Assembly (NCBI GenBank): GCA_947501115.1
Contig: CANMVX010000039.1
Coordinates: forward strand, 1-34,929
Reading direction: 5' to 3'
Length of the DNA: 34,929 nt
Source of the DNA: Haliscomenobacteraceae bacterium
GTDB taxonomy: Bacteria > Bacteroidota > Bacteroidia > Chitinophagales > Saprospiraceae
Under the pieces are notes generated by a model. That model saw only the letters and a list, made by a program, of their open reading frames with translations. It did not search any database and was not told the origin of the DNA. Both the position numbers and the translations under genes were made by a program. Position 1 is the first letter of the stretch. Each line of letters begins with the position of its first letter. This document shows positions 16,788-24,769 of this stretch, piece after piece.

Positions 16788-17041
16788 GTGGTACAAAGAT
16801 GGCGGGCCTATGGCCCTGTGAGATTATACCGAAGATTTCAGCGTCCAATAAACAGTAGGTTTAAAACGAAGACTTTCACTGTAATCCTCAAAATCCTGTA
16901 AATCCTGATTCAGAACCGAGCGTTAGGGGTCAATTTCAACAGGTAAAACCTATCGTAAAATATCTATTATCCATCGGGAATAATCTTTAAAACGAATCCA
17001 TTTTTTATCCTCTCCCATCACATTGGCTTATTTAGCTTTAT
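16788..17041. other. Convergent intergenic region with a short AATCCT repeat
   Basis: 254 bases between rfbA (+) and the receptor gene (-). I see no open reading frame worth calling and no strong terminator. It holds a small GGGCC/GGCCC hairpin at 16804-16816 with no T-tract and a nine-base-period repeat listed separately. Confidence 0.6.
16879..16913. repeat. Nine-base-period AATCCT repeat
   Basis: AATCCT occurs at 16883, 16892 and 16901, exactly nine bases apart, inside a 35-base stretch that ends in GATTCAG. The reverse complement reads as repeats of AGGATT. I recall similar short repeats scattered in bacterial intergenic DNA; their function is unknown to me. Confidence 0.55.
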
Positions 17042-19597
17042 TTATTTTTTGGAGGGAGAGTCAATCTTAAATCTAAGACCAGTATAGGCCATTCCACCAA
17101 ATACAGGACCCCACACCATGGAGCCATCGAACCATTCGCTAAAAGGGTCGTCGGCACTAATGATAGGATAATCTTGCTTATAATTAAGTAAATTTTCAAC
17201 CCCAAGATACAGTTCTAATTTTTTCCCAATTGATTTACTTACCTGAGCATTTACAATAAAAAAATCGGGCGATTCATCTATAGCGAAAACTGCTGCCGGA
17301 TTACCACTTAAATCTGGGATTCTTTTCTGACCTTGCCATTGAATAGTTGCATCCAATTTCCACCCACTCGAAGCAGTTTCGACAGCAAAATTGGCAAATG
17401 CCTTGTGTTTAGATACAAAAGGACGCTGAAGTAAATCTAATTGGTAGGTTGTTTTGACATCATTAAAACGATAGGCTAAGCGAACGTCAAGCCAGGGAAA
17501 AAAGGTTATATCCACTTGCGATTGAAAGCTGGTAGCATAAGATTTTCCATTCAGATTATAGAATAAGACTTTTTGAGGATTGGCATCGTAATCCACCACT
17601 ATCTGGTTAACAAATCGGGTATGAAAAAACTCTATATTTAAGATGGTAGGTTTATTAAAAAGTTGCCATTCCTGAGAAAAACTAACGCCAGAATTCCAGG
17701 CTACCTCCGCGTTCAGACCATAAGGAATATTTGGCTGAGGATTTACAATCTGATAACTACGGGAAGAAGCCATAGCACCTATATTTTCAGCAAAAACAGA
17801 GGGCGTTCTTTGACCTCTGCCTGAAACCAATCTAAAAGCTGTTTTCTCATTGGGAGAAAAACGAAAATGTAAGCGCGGAGTAACGAAGAACCCGTATTGA
17901 TTATGGTTATCTGCTCTTAATCCTGTAACCAAGGAAACCTTATTTAAATAATTATAGGTGTATTCAGAAAAAACGCCGGGAACAGATTCATTTCTGAGGA
18001 AGTTTGATTCGCCCAGGGTTTCATCAAAACGATCATACTGATAGCTCAAACCACTTTTAAAAACATGGTCTGTACTTCCAATGATAGTTTGGTAGAGTAA
18101 ATTCGCATATAAAGATTGTTGAAAAGCATCATATTTTCTTTTTCCAAAAAAACCCGTTTGATCGTGATTTAAAGCTGAAAGTTGTAAACCGATGCTTGTT
18201 TTTGGTTTTTCGGGGAATAAATAGCCCATTTTATACCAACCCTCCACCCTACGCGTATCCATACTGGCTAACCAGGGATTGTAAACGCCTGTTCCTGGAT
18301 GGACGTGATTTGCACCTGTTAACTGCCCGCTATTATTTTGAATAAAAGTTCCTTTAAGGCCCCATTGACCTTGTATTCCATTGGTGGTATTAAATTTCCA
18401 GCGATTAGCCACTATAAATTGATCTCCAATGGGCCCGTCCATAAAATGATCCTCATTTCTGTCCATTTGATGCCTCTGCCTTTTTGCATGCAAGAGTAAC
18501 CCTGTGTGTAAGTTTTCATTCAGGGAATGAGCGAGGTTCAAATTAGCCTCAAAGCGATACATTTCATTGGCATAAAAGTTAAAATATAGTTTTTCACTAT
18601 TTTCAGGTTTTTTTAATTCCACGTTTATTTGACCTGAAATACTTTCAAAACCGTTAGCTACAGAACCAATGCCAGGACTTAACTGGATACCCTCCACCCA
18701 GGTCCCAGGTAGGAAAGTCAGACCATAAATTGCGGATAGGCCACGGATATCGGGAATATTTTCTCTGGTAATCAACATATTAGCCCCCGAAAGGCCTAAC
18801 ATTTCAATTTGTCTTGTTCCCGTTACGGCATCTGTGAAAGAAACATCTATGGAAGGGGTAGTTTCAAAACTTTCCGATAAGTTGCAACAAGCTGCTTTTG
18901 CCAATTCCCCTTCCCCAAGGAGTTGAACCTTTACAGGGGTTAAAAAAGAATAAGACGTCGCCTTTTTCTTATAGCTAATTTCAATAGCCTGCAATTCATA
19001 TCCCCCACCAAGCGTAATATTTATCTCCCTTTGACCCCTCATATCTACAGAATCTGAGGATTCGCCTACGTAGGAAAAAACCAAAAGAGAAGTTGTACCG
19101 GCACGAGGAATGGTAAATTCACCATTTTCATTGGTAAATTCACCCAGATTGGTACCTTCCCAATAAACGGAAGCACCCACGGCTGGTATTTTATTACCAT
19201 CTCCTTTCAGATAAACGGTACCTGAAACCGATGCTGAGGCATCTAGTTTTTCAAGATGATCTGCTCTTAACTGAGGATCCCTATAATGGCAACATTCGTG
19301 TAAACTTTCATACACCAGGGAATCTGCTTTGTATTTTTCTGTATCATGCCCGATGCCGGCAATAGCCATTTGCAATGTATTATTATTGAAAGAGGCAGAT
19401 GAAGGTACAACCGATAAAATATTATTATACACATTATAATTGACAGCACCGACGCCTTCTACCTTTATAGCTTCCTTTTCAATTCTATTTTTGCACATGC
19501 CACATAGGCCATCCACCCAAATAAAAACCGTGTCCTTTTGAGCGATAGCAGCTGCATTAGACAAAAAGAGAATAAGTATAAAATAGTAGTATCGCAT
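17042..19597 (-). CDS. TonB-dependent receptor with N-terminal heavy-metal-associated domain
   Basis: An 851-residue outer-membrane receptor. A signal peptide (to about residue 20) is followed by a heavy-metal-associated-like domain (about 22-95) with a CxxC motif at C32-C35 (GLCGMC). A linker then holds C102-C103-H104. Residues about 123-200 are a carboxypeptidase-regulatory-like beta domain. The plug is about 215-340: C237-C238, SIDVSFTDAVTGTRQIEMLGLSG, ITRENIPDIRGL, and NGFESISGQINVELKKP. The rest is a 22-strand barrel with alternating aromatic strands and a terminal phenylalanine-rich strand (GLRFKI). Import of a metal or metal complex is inferred from the CxxC and other Cys/His residues. 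It follows the VanX-type gene by 94 bases. Confidence 0.88.
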   Translation of the reverse strand: MRYYYFILILFLSNAAAIAQKDTVFIWVDGLCGMCKNRIEKEAIKVEGVGAVNYNVYNNILSVVPSSASFNNNTLQMAIAGIGHDTEKYKADSLVYESLHECCHYRDPQLRADHLEKLDASASVSGTVYLKGDGNKIPAVGASVYWEGTNLGEFTNENGEFTIPRAGTTSLLVFSYVGESSDSVDMRGQREINITLGGGYELQAIEISYKKKATSYSFLTPVKVQLLGEGELAKAACCNLSESFETTPSIDVSFTDAVTGTRQIEMLGLSGANMLITRENIPDIRGLSAIYGLTFLPGTWVEGIQLSPGIGSVANGFESISGQINVELKKPENSEKLYFNFYANEMYRFEANLNLAHSLNENLHTGLLLHAKRQRHQMDRNEDHFMDGPIGDQFIVANRWKFNTTNGIQGQWGLKGTFIQNNSGQLTGANHVHPGTGVYNPWLASMDTRRVEGWYKMGYLFPEKPKTSIGLQLSALNHDQTGFFGKRKYDAFQQSLYANLLYQTIIGSTDHVFKSGLSYQYDRFDETLGESNFLRNESVPGVFSEYTYNYLNKVSLVTGLRADNHNQYGFFVTPRLHFRFSPNEKTAFRLVSGRGQRTPSVFAENIGAMASSRSYQIVNPQPNIPYGLNAEVAWNSGVSFSQEWQLFNKPTILNIEFFHTRFVNQIVVDYDANPQKVLFYNLNGKSYATSFQSQVDITFFPWLDVRLAYRFNDVKTTYQLDLLQRPFVSKHKAFANFAVETASSGWKLDATIQWQGQKRIPDLSGNPAAVFAIDESPDFFIVNAQVSKSIGKKLELYLGVENLLNYKQDYPIISADDPFSEWFDGSMVWGPVFGGMAYTGLRFKIDSPSKK

Positions 19598-19691
19598 TTG
19601 AATAAAATTTAAGGTATTATTAAAACCGACAATGTTAGCATAAAGGTCTATATAAAATGAAAATAAATGTTAAAAAGGTGTTAATCATAGC

Positions 19692-20294
19692 TTATGGGCA
19701 AGTCCAGTTCCACTCAGAGATAGTGGCACCACTACCACTAAAAGAGAAATGCCACCACTCTGTCCTGATAGGCTTAAATCCATATTTCATCAGCGTAGTA
19801 TGCAATATTTTCCTGTTTTTAGAGGCTACCAGCGATAGTTCCTGGTAATCCATGTAAGCTTCATTTCCAAAAAAATCATAAGGCGTTCCCATGTCCAGCT
19901 CCTTTTTTGATTTAATTTCCTGAAGTGAAATATCTATTGCAGCTCCTCTATTATGCATTGAACCCTTAGTTGGTGGGGTAACATACCTGGCATCGGGTAC
20001 TTTTGCCCATAACTTTCGTTGTATGGAAAGAGGCCGGTAGCAATCAAACAGAATGATTTTATATCCTTGTTTTTTAAAATCATCCGCTGCACGTTGCAAA
20101 GCTTTGGCTACGGTTGGGTGAAGGAAACAACGCCCACAATCGTAAAGCCTGGTATTTGTAAAATTATCGGATGTTGCGTAGCGGATGTCCAGCACCACCT
20201 CATTTTTATCTTCCGTCAATTCAACGAATGGCAAAACTTGACCTAATATCAGATTTTGAATAAAAAAGGCTAAAAAAAGAAATAAAATGCGCAT
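19692..20294 (-). CDS. D-alanyl-D-alanine dipeptidase (VanX family)
   Basis: A 200-residue zinc peptidase that cleaves D-Ala-D-Ala. A signal peptide is visible (about 1-19, ending ILGQ), so it acts outside the cytoplasm. The VanX motif S-x-H-x2-G-x-A-x-D holds S112, H114 and D121; the second motif is EWWHF with E179 and H182. The arginine of DCYRP (R87) matches the transition-state residue of VanX. These correspond in spacing to E. faecium VanX (H116, D123, E181, H184). The vancomycin-resistance partners vanA and vanH are absent, so a housekeeping role in recycling D-Ala from wall turnover is likelier than resistance. Confidence 0.92.
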   Translation of the reverse strand: MRILFLFLAFFIQNLILGQVLPFVELTEDKNEVVLDIRYATSDNFTNTRLYDCGRCFLHPTVAKALQRAADDFKKQGYKIILFDCYRPLSIQRKLWAKVPDARYVTPPTKGSMHNRGAAIDISLQEIKSKKELDMGTPYDFFGNEAYMDYQELSLVASKNRKILHTTLMKYGFKPIRTEWWHFSFSGSGATISEWNWTCP

Positions 20295-20338
20295 ATTTAT
20301 AGGTATTGCAACGACTAAGGTACAAAATTAACGATTAA

Positions 20339-21235
20339 ATGAACCCAACAAGATTTGGAATAGCCTCGCTTCCTAATAAAATAGACATGTATTACGAAAC
20401 CTTTGGAAACGAAGCGAATCCACCCATTTTATTAATTATGGGATTAGACACCCAATGTCTTGCATTCACTGAAGAATTCATTCAACCTTTATTGGATAAT
20501 GACTTTTATTGTATTCGGTTTGACAACCGGGATATAGGAAAATCTACCTGGTTGAATGACACATGGCATAGAAAAAGCCCATATACCTTAGAAGATATGG
20601 CACAAGATTCCATTTTTCTGCTTGATTATTTAAATCTTCCAAAAGTTCATCTTATTGGCGTTTCCATGGGAGGAATGATTGCACAGCGACTGGCCATATC
20701 ATTTTCCGAGAGAATTGTATCGATATGTTCTATCATGTCATCGGCCTTTATGTATGATGTAAGCGTAACAAAAAAATGGCAGGAAAAATTATATTTCCCT
20801 CTTTTACCTTTTCTATTTAGACATTTCCATATAAATCACCCTATCCTTCATCCTCAAATTACCGTAAGATTTTACATGAAAATGTACAGATATTTAAATG
20901 GAACTAAATTTCGATACGACGAAGAAGAACTTAGAAAAATAGTGACTGAGGGCATTGACATCCGAAAAGGACAGAATCCCAAAGCAAGGTATCAACAATT
21001 TTGCGCTATCATTGCCTCTGGTTCAAGGATTCAAGAAATCCCCAAAATTAATATACCCTTTTTGGTTATACATGGCAGTGCGGATCCCATTGTTCCTGTA
21101 AACCATGCATATAAGTTAGCTTCTTTGAATAAAACCGCAAAATTAATCATTGTGGAAGGGATGGGCCATACTATGCCCAAAGAAGCATTCGGTTTTTTTT
21201 ACCCACAATTATTGAATCATTTAAGCATAAGCTAA
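20339..21235 (+). CDS. Alpha/beta-hydrolase fold protein
   Basis: A 298-residue serine hydrolase without a signal peptide. The fold is clear: strands and oxyanion residue in ILLIMGLDT, RFDNRDIGKST, nucleophile S109 in GVSMGG, acid D249 in HGSADPIVP and base H277 in GMGHTMP. The cap region (about 138-210) is rich in aromatic and basic residues and carries no recognisable specificity motif. The substrate is unknown; esterase or lipid-acyl chemistry is possible. It runs head-on into the gene on the other strand, and the two coding regions share their last 15 bases. Confidence 0.9.
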   Translation: MNPTRFGIASLPNKIDMYYETFGNEANPPILLIMGLDTQCLAFTEEFIQPLLDNDFYCIRFDNRDIGKSTWLNDTWHRKSPYTLEDMAQDSIFLLDYLNLPKVHLIGVSMGGMIAQRLAISFSERIVSICSIMSSAFMYDVSVTKKWQEKLYFPLLPFLFRHFHINHPILHPQITVRFYMKMYRYLNGTKFRYDEEELRKIVTEGIDIRKGQNPKARYQQFCAIIASGSRIQEIPKINIPFLVIHGSADPIVPVNHAYKLASLNKTAKLIIVEGMGHTMPKEAFGFFYPQLLNHLSIS

Positions 21236-21841
21236 GTCGGCAGTAGCCACCTCCTGGCTTTTATCCCAAGCCAGATTTCTGCATAAGACAATGATTTGGT
21301 GCATAGGCATTTGATATAGAAACAAACCATTTTGTAAAATGTGTTTCAACACAATAGATTTTTCATTTAATTGAGCTATTGCCTCTGCGAGTTTCCCTTT
21401 TATGATGTGATTTATAGCTAGGTAATCATTTTTAAAAGCTACACCAAAATCTAATGTTCTAACGCACAAGGAAAGATCCTGATTTATATGTGCGTGAACT
21501 CCTAATAAAAGATAAACAAAACGAGGCAAGTGATTTCTTTCACATTGATTAAACATAAATTGCCAGGCAGAAGAAACAGATTCACCTTTGAAATATTGGT
21601 CTAAGGCATCAAAATAGAACTTAGCAAAGGACAGAACAAAAGAGGTCATATTGTCATCATTTTCAAAAAACCCTGTGCCTAATTTACTAAATACCGATGT
21701 TGTAATTAGGAAATAAGTATCATGAAAGGGAATTAAATTTGGTTGCTTATTTTTCAGCAATTGAACTTTAACCCGATCAAAATGTAAAATCAATGATTGA
21801 ATATCGCGCAATTTTTCTGAAGAGAATGAAAAAGTATCCAT
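21221..21841 (-). CDS. DUF5995-like protein
   Basis: A 206-residue, mostly helical, soluble protein. I place it in the DUF5995 family by the motif VYLLLGVHAHINQDLSLCV near the middle, a central ALDQYF helix with an AWQFMF tryptophan, and an N-terminal PFHDTYFLITTSVF segment. The family is thought to include proteins with a buried HxH-type site, though I cannot show a metal here. The stop lies within the hydrolase gene, and the start faces a 393-base regulatory gap. Function is unknown, so it should be read as a conserved hypothetical. Confidence 0.6.
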   Translation of the reverse strand: MDTFSFSSEKLRDIQSLILHFDRVKVQLLKNKQPNLIPFHDTYFLITTSVFSKLGTGFFENDDNMTSFVLSFAKFYFDALDQYFKGESVSSAWQFMFNQCERNHLPRFVYLLLGVHAHINQDLSLCVRTLDFGVAFKNDYLAINHIIKGKLAEAIAQLNEKSIVLKHILQNGLFLYQMPMHQIIVLCRNLAWDKSQEVATADLAYA

Positions 21842-21865
21842 TGTTTGTCTTTTTCATATATATGT

Positions 21866-21885
21866 AACGAACAGCTACATTCGTT
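21866..21885. repeat. Candidate operator, 6-base arms
   Basis: AACGAA and TTCGTT form a perfect inverted repeat with an eight-base centre (CAGCTACA), 25 bases before the DUF5995-like start. It fits the size of a repressor site. Confidence 0.35.
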
Positions 21886-21941
21886 CCAACGACAAAAAAA
21901 TATCCCTTTTTTGTTAATAAAAACGTTAATTTTTTCTTAAA

Positions 21942-21971
21942 AAATTTGTTTTGCCGCAAAAAAACAAATTT
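21942..21971. repeat. AT-rich hairpin with 11-base arms
   Basis: Arms at 21942-21952 and 21961-21971 are perfectly complementary around an eight-base loop (GCCGCAAA). T-rich runs flank it on both strands, so it could end or attenuate transcription in either direction, although neither neighbour needs a terminator here. Confidence 0.45.
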
Positions 21972-22111
21972 AATTTTTCTAAAATTAAAGATTTTTATAA
22001 TCTGTAAGGTCAATGAAATAGCGAGTTACAGGGTATTACACCACCAAAAGCTTTTATTTTAAAGGGTTTCTGAATTGTTAACGTTATCATCAATCTCAAA
22101 AAACACTGGAA

Positions 22112-22137
22112 TTGTTCGTGTAAAGGGATTAAATTTG
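22112..22137 (+). promoter_or_regulatory. Candidate promoter of the transglycosylase gene
   Basis: TAAATTTG at 22130-22137 matches TAnnTTTG exactly; TTG is at 22112-22114, a 15-base spacing that is a little short. A start near 22144 would give a leader of about 90 bases, which contains an imperfect GGAG/CTCC fold. Confidence 0.35.
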
Positions 22138-22234
22138 CAACATATTCCATGAACACACAAAAGGAGTTTAGGCTCCAAGTGGCGAGACAGCAGATAGAAT
22201 TTTTATTTATCGTTGTTTTGTCCAATTTAGTCCT

Positions 22235-23344
22235 ATGAAAAACAAAACAAAAAATGCAATAACCAGCATTATGATGCTAATCGTTGTTGCATTAACCAAC
22301 CCACTTAAATCCGCGGACATTTCCGAGCCGTGGTCGTCAACTACCCATAAAATGGTTAGTGACAGATTAGCCTCATTAAAATTGCCTATGCAATTTGAGG
22401 TAAATGATGACTTACTAAGTAGAATTCAGAATTACACTATCCTGGGAAGAAACGAGACCGAGGCTATGCTTGGCAGATCAGCATTGTACCATGCTATTTT
22501 TGATGCACAATTACAAAAAGAAGGTTTACCTGAAATATTACGTTACCTTCCTGTTATAGAATCAGGCATGAATGCAGGTGTTTCATCTAGCGCTGGTGCA
22601 GCTGGTTTATGGCAATTAATGCCGCACACTGCCCGCAATTATGGGCTTACTGTAAATCCTTTATTGGATGAGCGTATGGATGTTTATAAATCTACCCTGG
22701 CTGCTGTAAAAATGTTGTCAGCGTTATATGATCAATTTGGAGATTGGGGATTAGTGCTAATTGCTTATAACAGCGGACCGTCAAAAGTTCTTTCTGCTGT
22801 TAAATTAGCGGGATCTAAAGAGTACAGTAAATTAAGTAAATATTTACCGAGAGAAACCCAGGTGTATGTACCTGCATTTGTTGCAGCAGCTTACGTTTCT
22901 AAATTTTACGCTCAGCACAATCTTATTCCAAAGTCTCCTGTGATGGCTAAGGAGGGATTTCGTTCAGTGAGAGTACACCAGCAGATGTCATTTGACCAGA
23001 TAGCGAAAGCTACACAATTATCTGTTGGAGCGATTTCAAAATTGAACCCTTCCTTTAAGCAACACCAAATACCTCGTTCTGAACTAGGTCATTTGATTAT
23101 TTTGCCAGCAGAGGGAATAAGCCAACTACGCAAAATAATGGCAGAAGAAATTGAAAATCAAAAAGATTTATTTCAAACCACTTATGTGATTAGCAAAGAT
23201 GAAACCTTAGAAAGCATTGCCAATTTATTTAAAGTGAAAGTAGAAGATTTAAAGAAGTGGAATACCCTTCAGAACAACGAATTGGTAATCAATCAGGAAT
23301 TACAATTATTCCTTTCTAAGAAATCTCTTATAAATAAAGTGTAA
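22235..23344 (+). CDS. MltD-like lytic murein transglycosylase with LysM
   Basis: An SLT-type lytic transglycosylase that cleaves glycan strands to anhydromuropeptides. It has 369 residues. A signal peptide or membrane start is at about 10-28. The SLT domain (about 82-215) has catalytic E109 in LPVIESGMN, then AGAAGLWQLMPHTA, and GLVLIAYNSGP. A first, diverged LysM-like stretch (about 247-290) is followed by a clear LysM (about 323-366: YVISKDETLESIANLFKV and QELQLF) that binds glycan. This layout is MltD-like. A terminator-like hairpin lies in the 3' end of murI on the other strand. I give no symbol because membership of a numbered family is uncertain. Confidence 0.9.
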   Translation: MKNKTKNAITSIMMLIVVALTNPLKSADISEPWSSTTHKMVSDRLASLKLPMQFEVNDDLLSRIQNYTILGRNETEAMLGRSALYHAIFDAQLQKEGLPEILRYLPVIESGMNAGVSSSAGAAGLWQLMPHTARNYGLTVNPLLDERMDVYKSTLAAVKMLSALYDQFGDWGLVLIAYNSGPSKVLSAVKLAGSKEYSKLSKYLPRETQVYVPAFVAAAYVSKFYAQHNLIPKSPVMAKEGFRSVRVHQQMSFDQIAKATQLSVGAISKLNPSFKQHQIPRSELGHLIILPAEGISQLRKIMAEEIENQKDLFQTTYVISKDETLESIANLFKVKVEDLKKWNTLQNNELVINQELQLFLSKKSLINKV

Positions 23345-23356
23345 TACTTAAGATTA

Positions 23357-24157
23357 TTACCAATGAATCAGTTCACTGTTTGGTAATAATTCTTTAAGAA
23401 GATAGTTAAAACTTAGCCTAGAACCAGTAGCCCAAACAGTATGTTTTGGGCTACTTTCTTTTAGAGCGGTATCGACACACAACAAATTAAGTTCGGCCAG
23501 TTGCCTGTAAACCTGTTTAGCGATAGCTGGCGCCGGATTTATGAGTTGCACGGAATCGCCCATAATATTGGCAATGAGGGGAATAACGATAGGATAATGG
23601 GTACAGCCCAAAACAATGTGATCCACCTGAGCGTCCACCATAGGTTTAAGAATGGTTTCCAGCAACAAAAAAGTTTCCGGATCATTCCATTTTCCTGCTT
23701 CAATGTTATCAACCAGTCCGAGGCAAGGATTCTCCAAAATTTGAATACCTTGACCGAATTTATCTTTAAGATGACTGTACCTATCACTTTTCAAAGTACC
23801 CAGCGTAGCTAATACCCCAATGGCCCTTGTTTTAGAATGCTCTATGGCAGGTTTTACGGCGGGTTCCATAGCGATAACTGGAATGTCAGGATAAGTATTT
23901 CTCACAGCTTCCAAAGCATAAGCCGAAGCTGTATTACAGGCAATAACAATAGCTTTACAATCTTTATCCAGCAGGAATTTAGTCATTTCCAAACTGAATT
24001 TTTCAATATCCTCCTTTGATTTATTTCCATAAGGAATACGAGCGGTATCACCGATATAGAAAATAGTTTCATTAGGTAACAACAAAGAAATGGCGTTGGC
24101 GACTGTTAAGCCCCCAACGCCAGAATCAAAAATACCTATAGGACGGCACGAAGCCAT
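23357..24157 (-). CDS. murI: Glutamate racemase
   Basis: MurI makes D-glutamate for peptidoglycan from L-glutamate. It has 266 residues. D11-S12 in GIFDSGVGG, the first catalytic cysteine C74 in VIACNTASA and the second C185 in VLGCTHYP are present, as are YIGDTARIPYGNKS and MEPAVKPA. It lies behind two OmpH-type genes in the same direction (18-base gap to the nearer), an arrangement typical of the phylum. The MltD-like gene converges with only 12 bases between stops, and its probable terminator sits inside the 3' end of murI. That makes the last codons of murI read a perfect inverted repeat. Confidence 0.97.
   Translation of the reverse strand: MASCRPIGIFDSGVGGLTVANAISLLLPNETIFYIGDTARIPYGNKSKEDIEKFSLEMTKFLLDKDCKAIVIACNTASAYALEAVRNTYPDIPVIAMEPAVKPAIEHSKTRAIGVLATLGTLKSDRYSHLKDKFGQGIQILENPCLGLVDNIEAGKWNDPETFLLLETILKPMVDAQVDHIVLGCTHYPIVIPLIANIMGDSVQLINPAPAIAKQVYRQLAELNLLCVDTALKESSPKHTVWATGSRLSFNYLLKELLPNSELIHW
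23426..23460 (+). terminator. Terminator-like hairpin for the MltD-like gene, inside the murI coding region
   Basis: Perfect 11-base arms at 23426-23436 and 23445-23455 flank an eight-base loop. On the plus strand the hairpin is followed by TTCTTTT. It lies 82 bases after the transglycosylase stop, antisense to the last part of murI. Confidence 0.6.
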
Positions 24158-24175
24158 AAAAAGTATTAAAATTTA

Positions 24176-24688
24176 TTAATTAGCTGCTGTTAATTTAGCT
24201 TTAACGAGCGCACTGACATCACCTGCAGGATCAGAAAACAATAGAATAGACTGATCGAAAATATAAGCGTAACCATTTTCCTGAGCTACGACCTTTAATG
24301 CTGCGGTCAACTTGTCATAAATAGGTTTAAGGAGTGTATTTCTTTTTTCCTGCAGGGTATTCATCATCTCCTGTTGAAATTTATTTAATTCTTCCTCGCG
24401 AACCTGTAATTTTTTTCCTTCTTCCTCTTGCATTTTAGGAGACAATTCGCCGCTATCCACTTTCTTTTGCATAACCTGATAATCAGCTTGTAATGTTTCC
24501 AACATGGTTTGACCCTTTTTCTGCAATTGCTTTTGCAAAGCTTCAAGTTCAGCTTCAGACTGTTTAACTTCGGGTAACTCTGCAAGAATTGCCTGAGAAT
24601 TTAAATATCCAAATTTTTGAGCACTTAAAGTATTTCCGCCCATAACACCCATAAGGACTACTGCGGCTAATAAAATGATGTTTCTCAT
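24176..24688 (-). CDS. OmpH/Skp family periplasmic chaperone
   Basis: A 170-residue Skp/OmpH chaperone that carries unfolded outer-membrane proteins through the periplasm. A signal peptide (to about residue 23, ending TLSAQ) is followed by FGYLNSQAILAELPEVKQSEAEL, then a long charged coiled coil (about 45-125), and the closing KPIYDKLTAALKVVAQENGYAYIFDQS typical of the family. It is the downstream member of two tandem OmpH genes with murI after it. The usual companion bamA is not in front of the pair here. The two genes are clearly diverged from each other and likely old duplicates. Confidence 0.92.
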   Translation of the reverse strand: MRNIILLAAVVLMGVMGGNTLSAQKFGYLNSQAILAELPEVKQSEAELEALQKQLQKKGQTMLETLQADYQVMQKKVDSGELSPKMQEEEGKKLQVREEELNKFQQEMMNTLQEKRNTLLKPIYDKLTAALKVVAQENGYAYIFDQSILLFSDPAGDVSALVKAKLTAAN

Positions 24689-24769
24689 AAAGTATTTAAT
24701 TTAATGCGCTTTTTAAAATGTTGTGGCGCGAATGTAAGAAAAAAGTGACTATTTTCTGCAAAAAACCCG

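Larger units (their letters stand above)
21842..22234. other. Divergent regulatory region, 393 bases
   Basis: The gap separates the DUF5995-like gene (-) from the transglycosylase (+). I see no believable gene in it: two frames on the minus strand overlap it but lack a fitting start and family features. It holds two inverted repeats (21866-21885, 21942-21971) and a -7-like box at 22130-22137. The first 150 bases are extremely AT-rich with poly-A and poly-T runs. Confidence 0.6.

Noticed and set aside
16804-16816. GGGCC-TAT-GGCCC hairpin after rfbA
   Set aside because: Only five base pairs and no T-tract follow, so I do not call a terminator.
21254-21274. CTGGCTT-7-AAGCCAG hairpin just after the hydrolase stop, inside the convergent gene
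   Set aside because: It could be a terminator, but the tail ATTTCTGC has no T-run; too weak to annotate.
21777-22013. Minus-strand frame of 78 codons overlapping the start of the DUF5995-like gene
   Set aside because: It is mostly poly-lysine and phenylalanine from A/T runs, and its end lies inside the real gene in another frame.
22010-22225. Minus-strand frame of 71 codons in the divergent gap
   Set aside because: It overlaps the promoter-like region of the transglycosylase gene, has no recognisable domain, and its reading looks like chance in AT-rich DNA.
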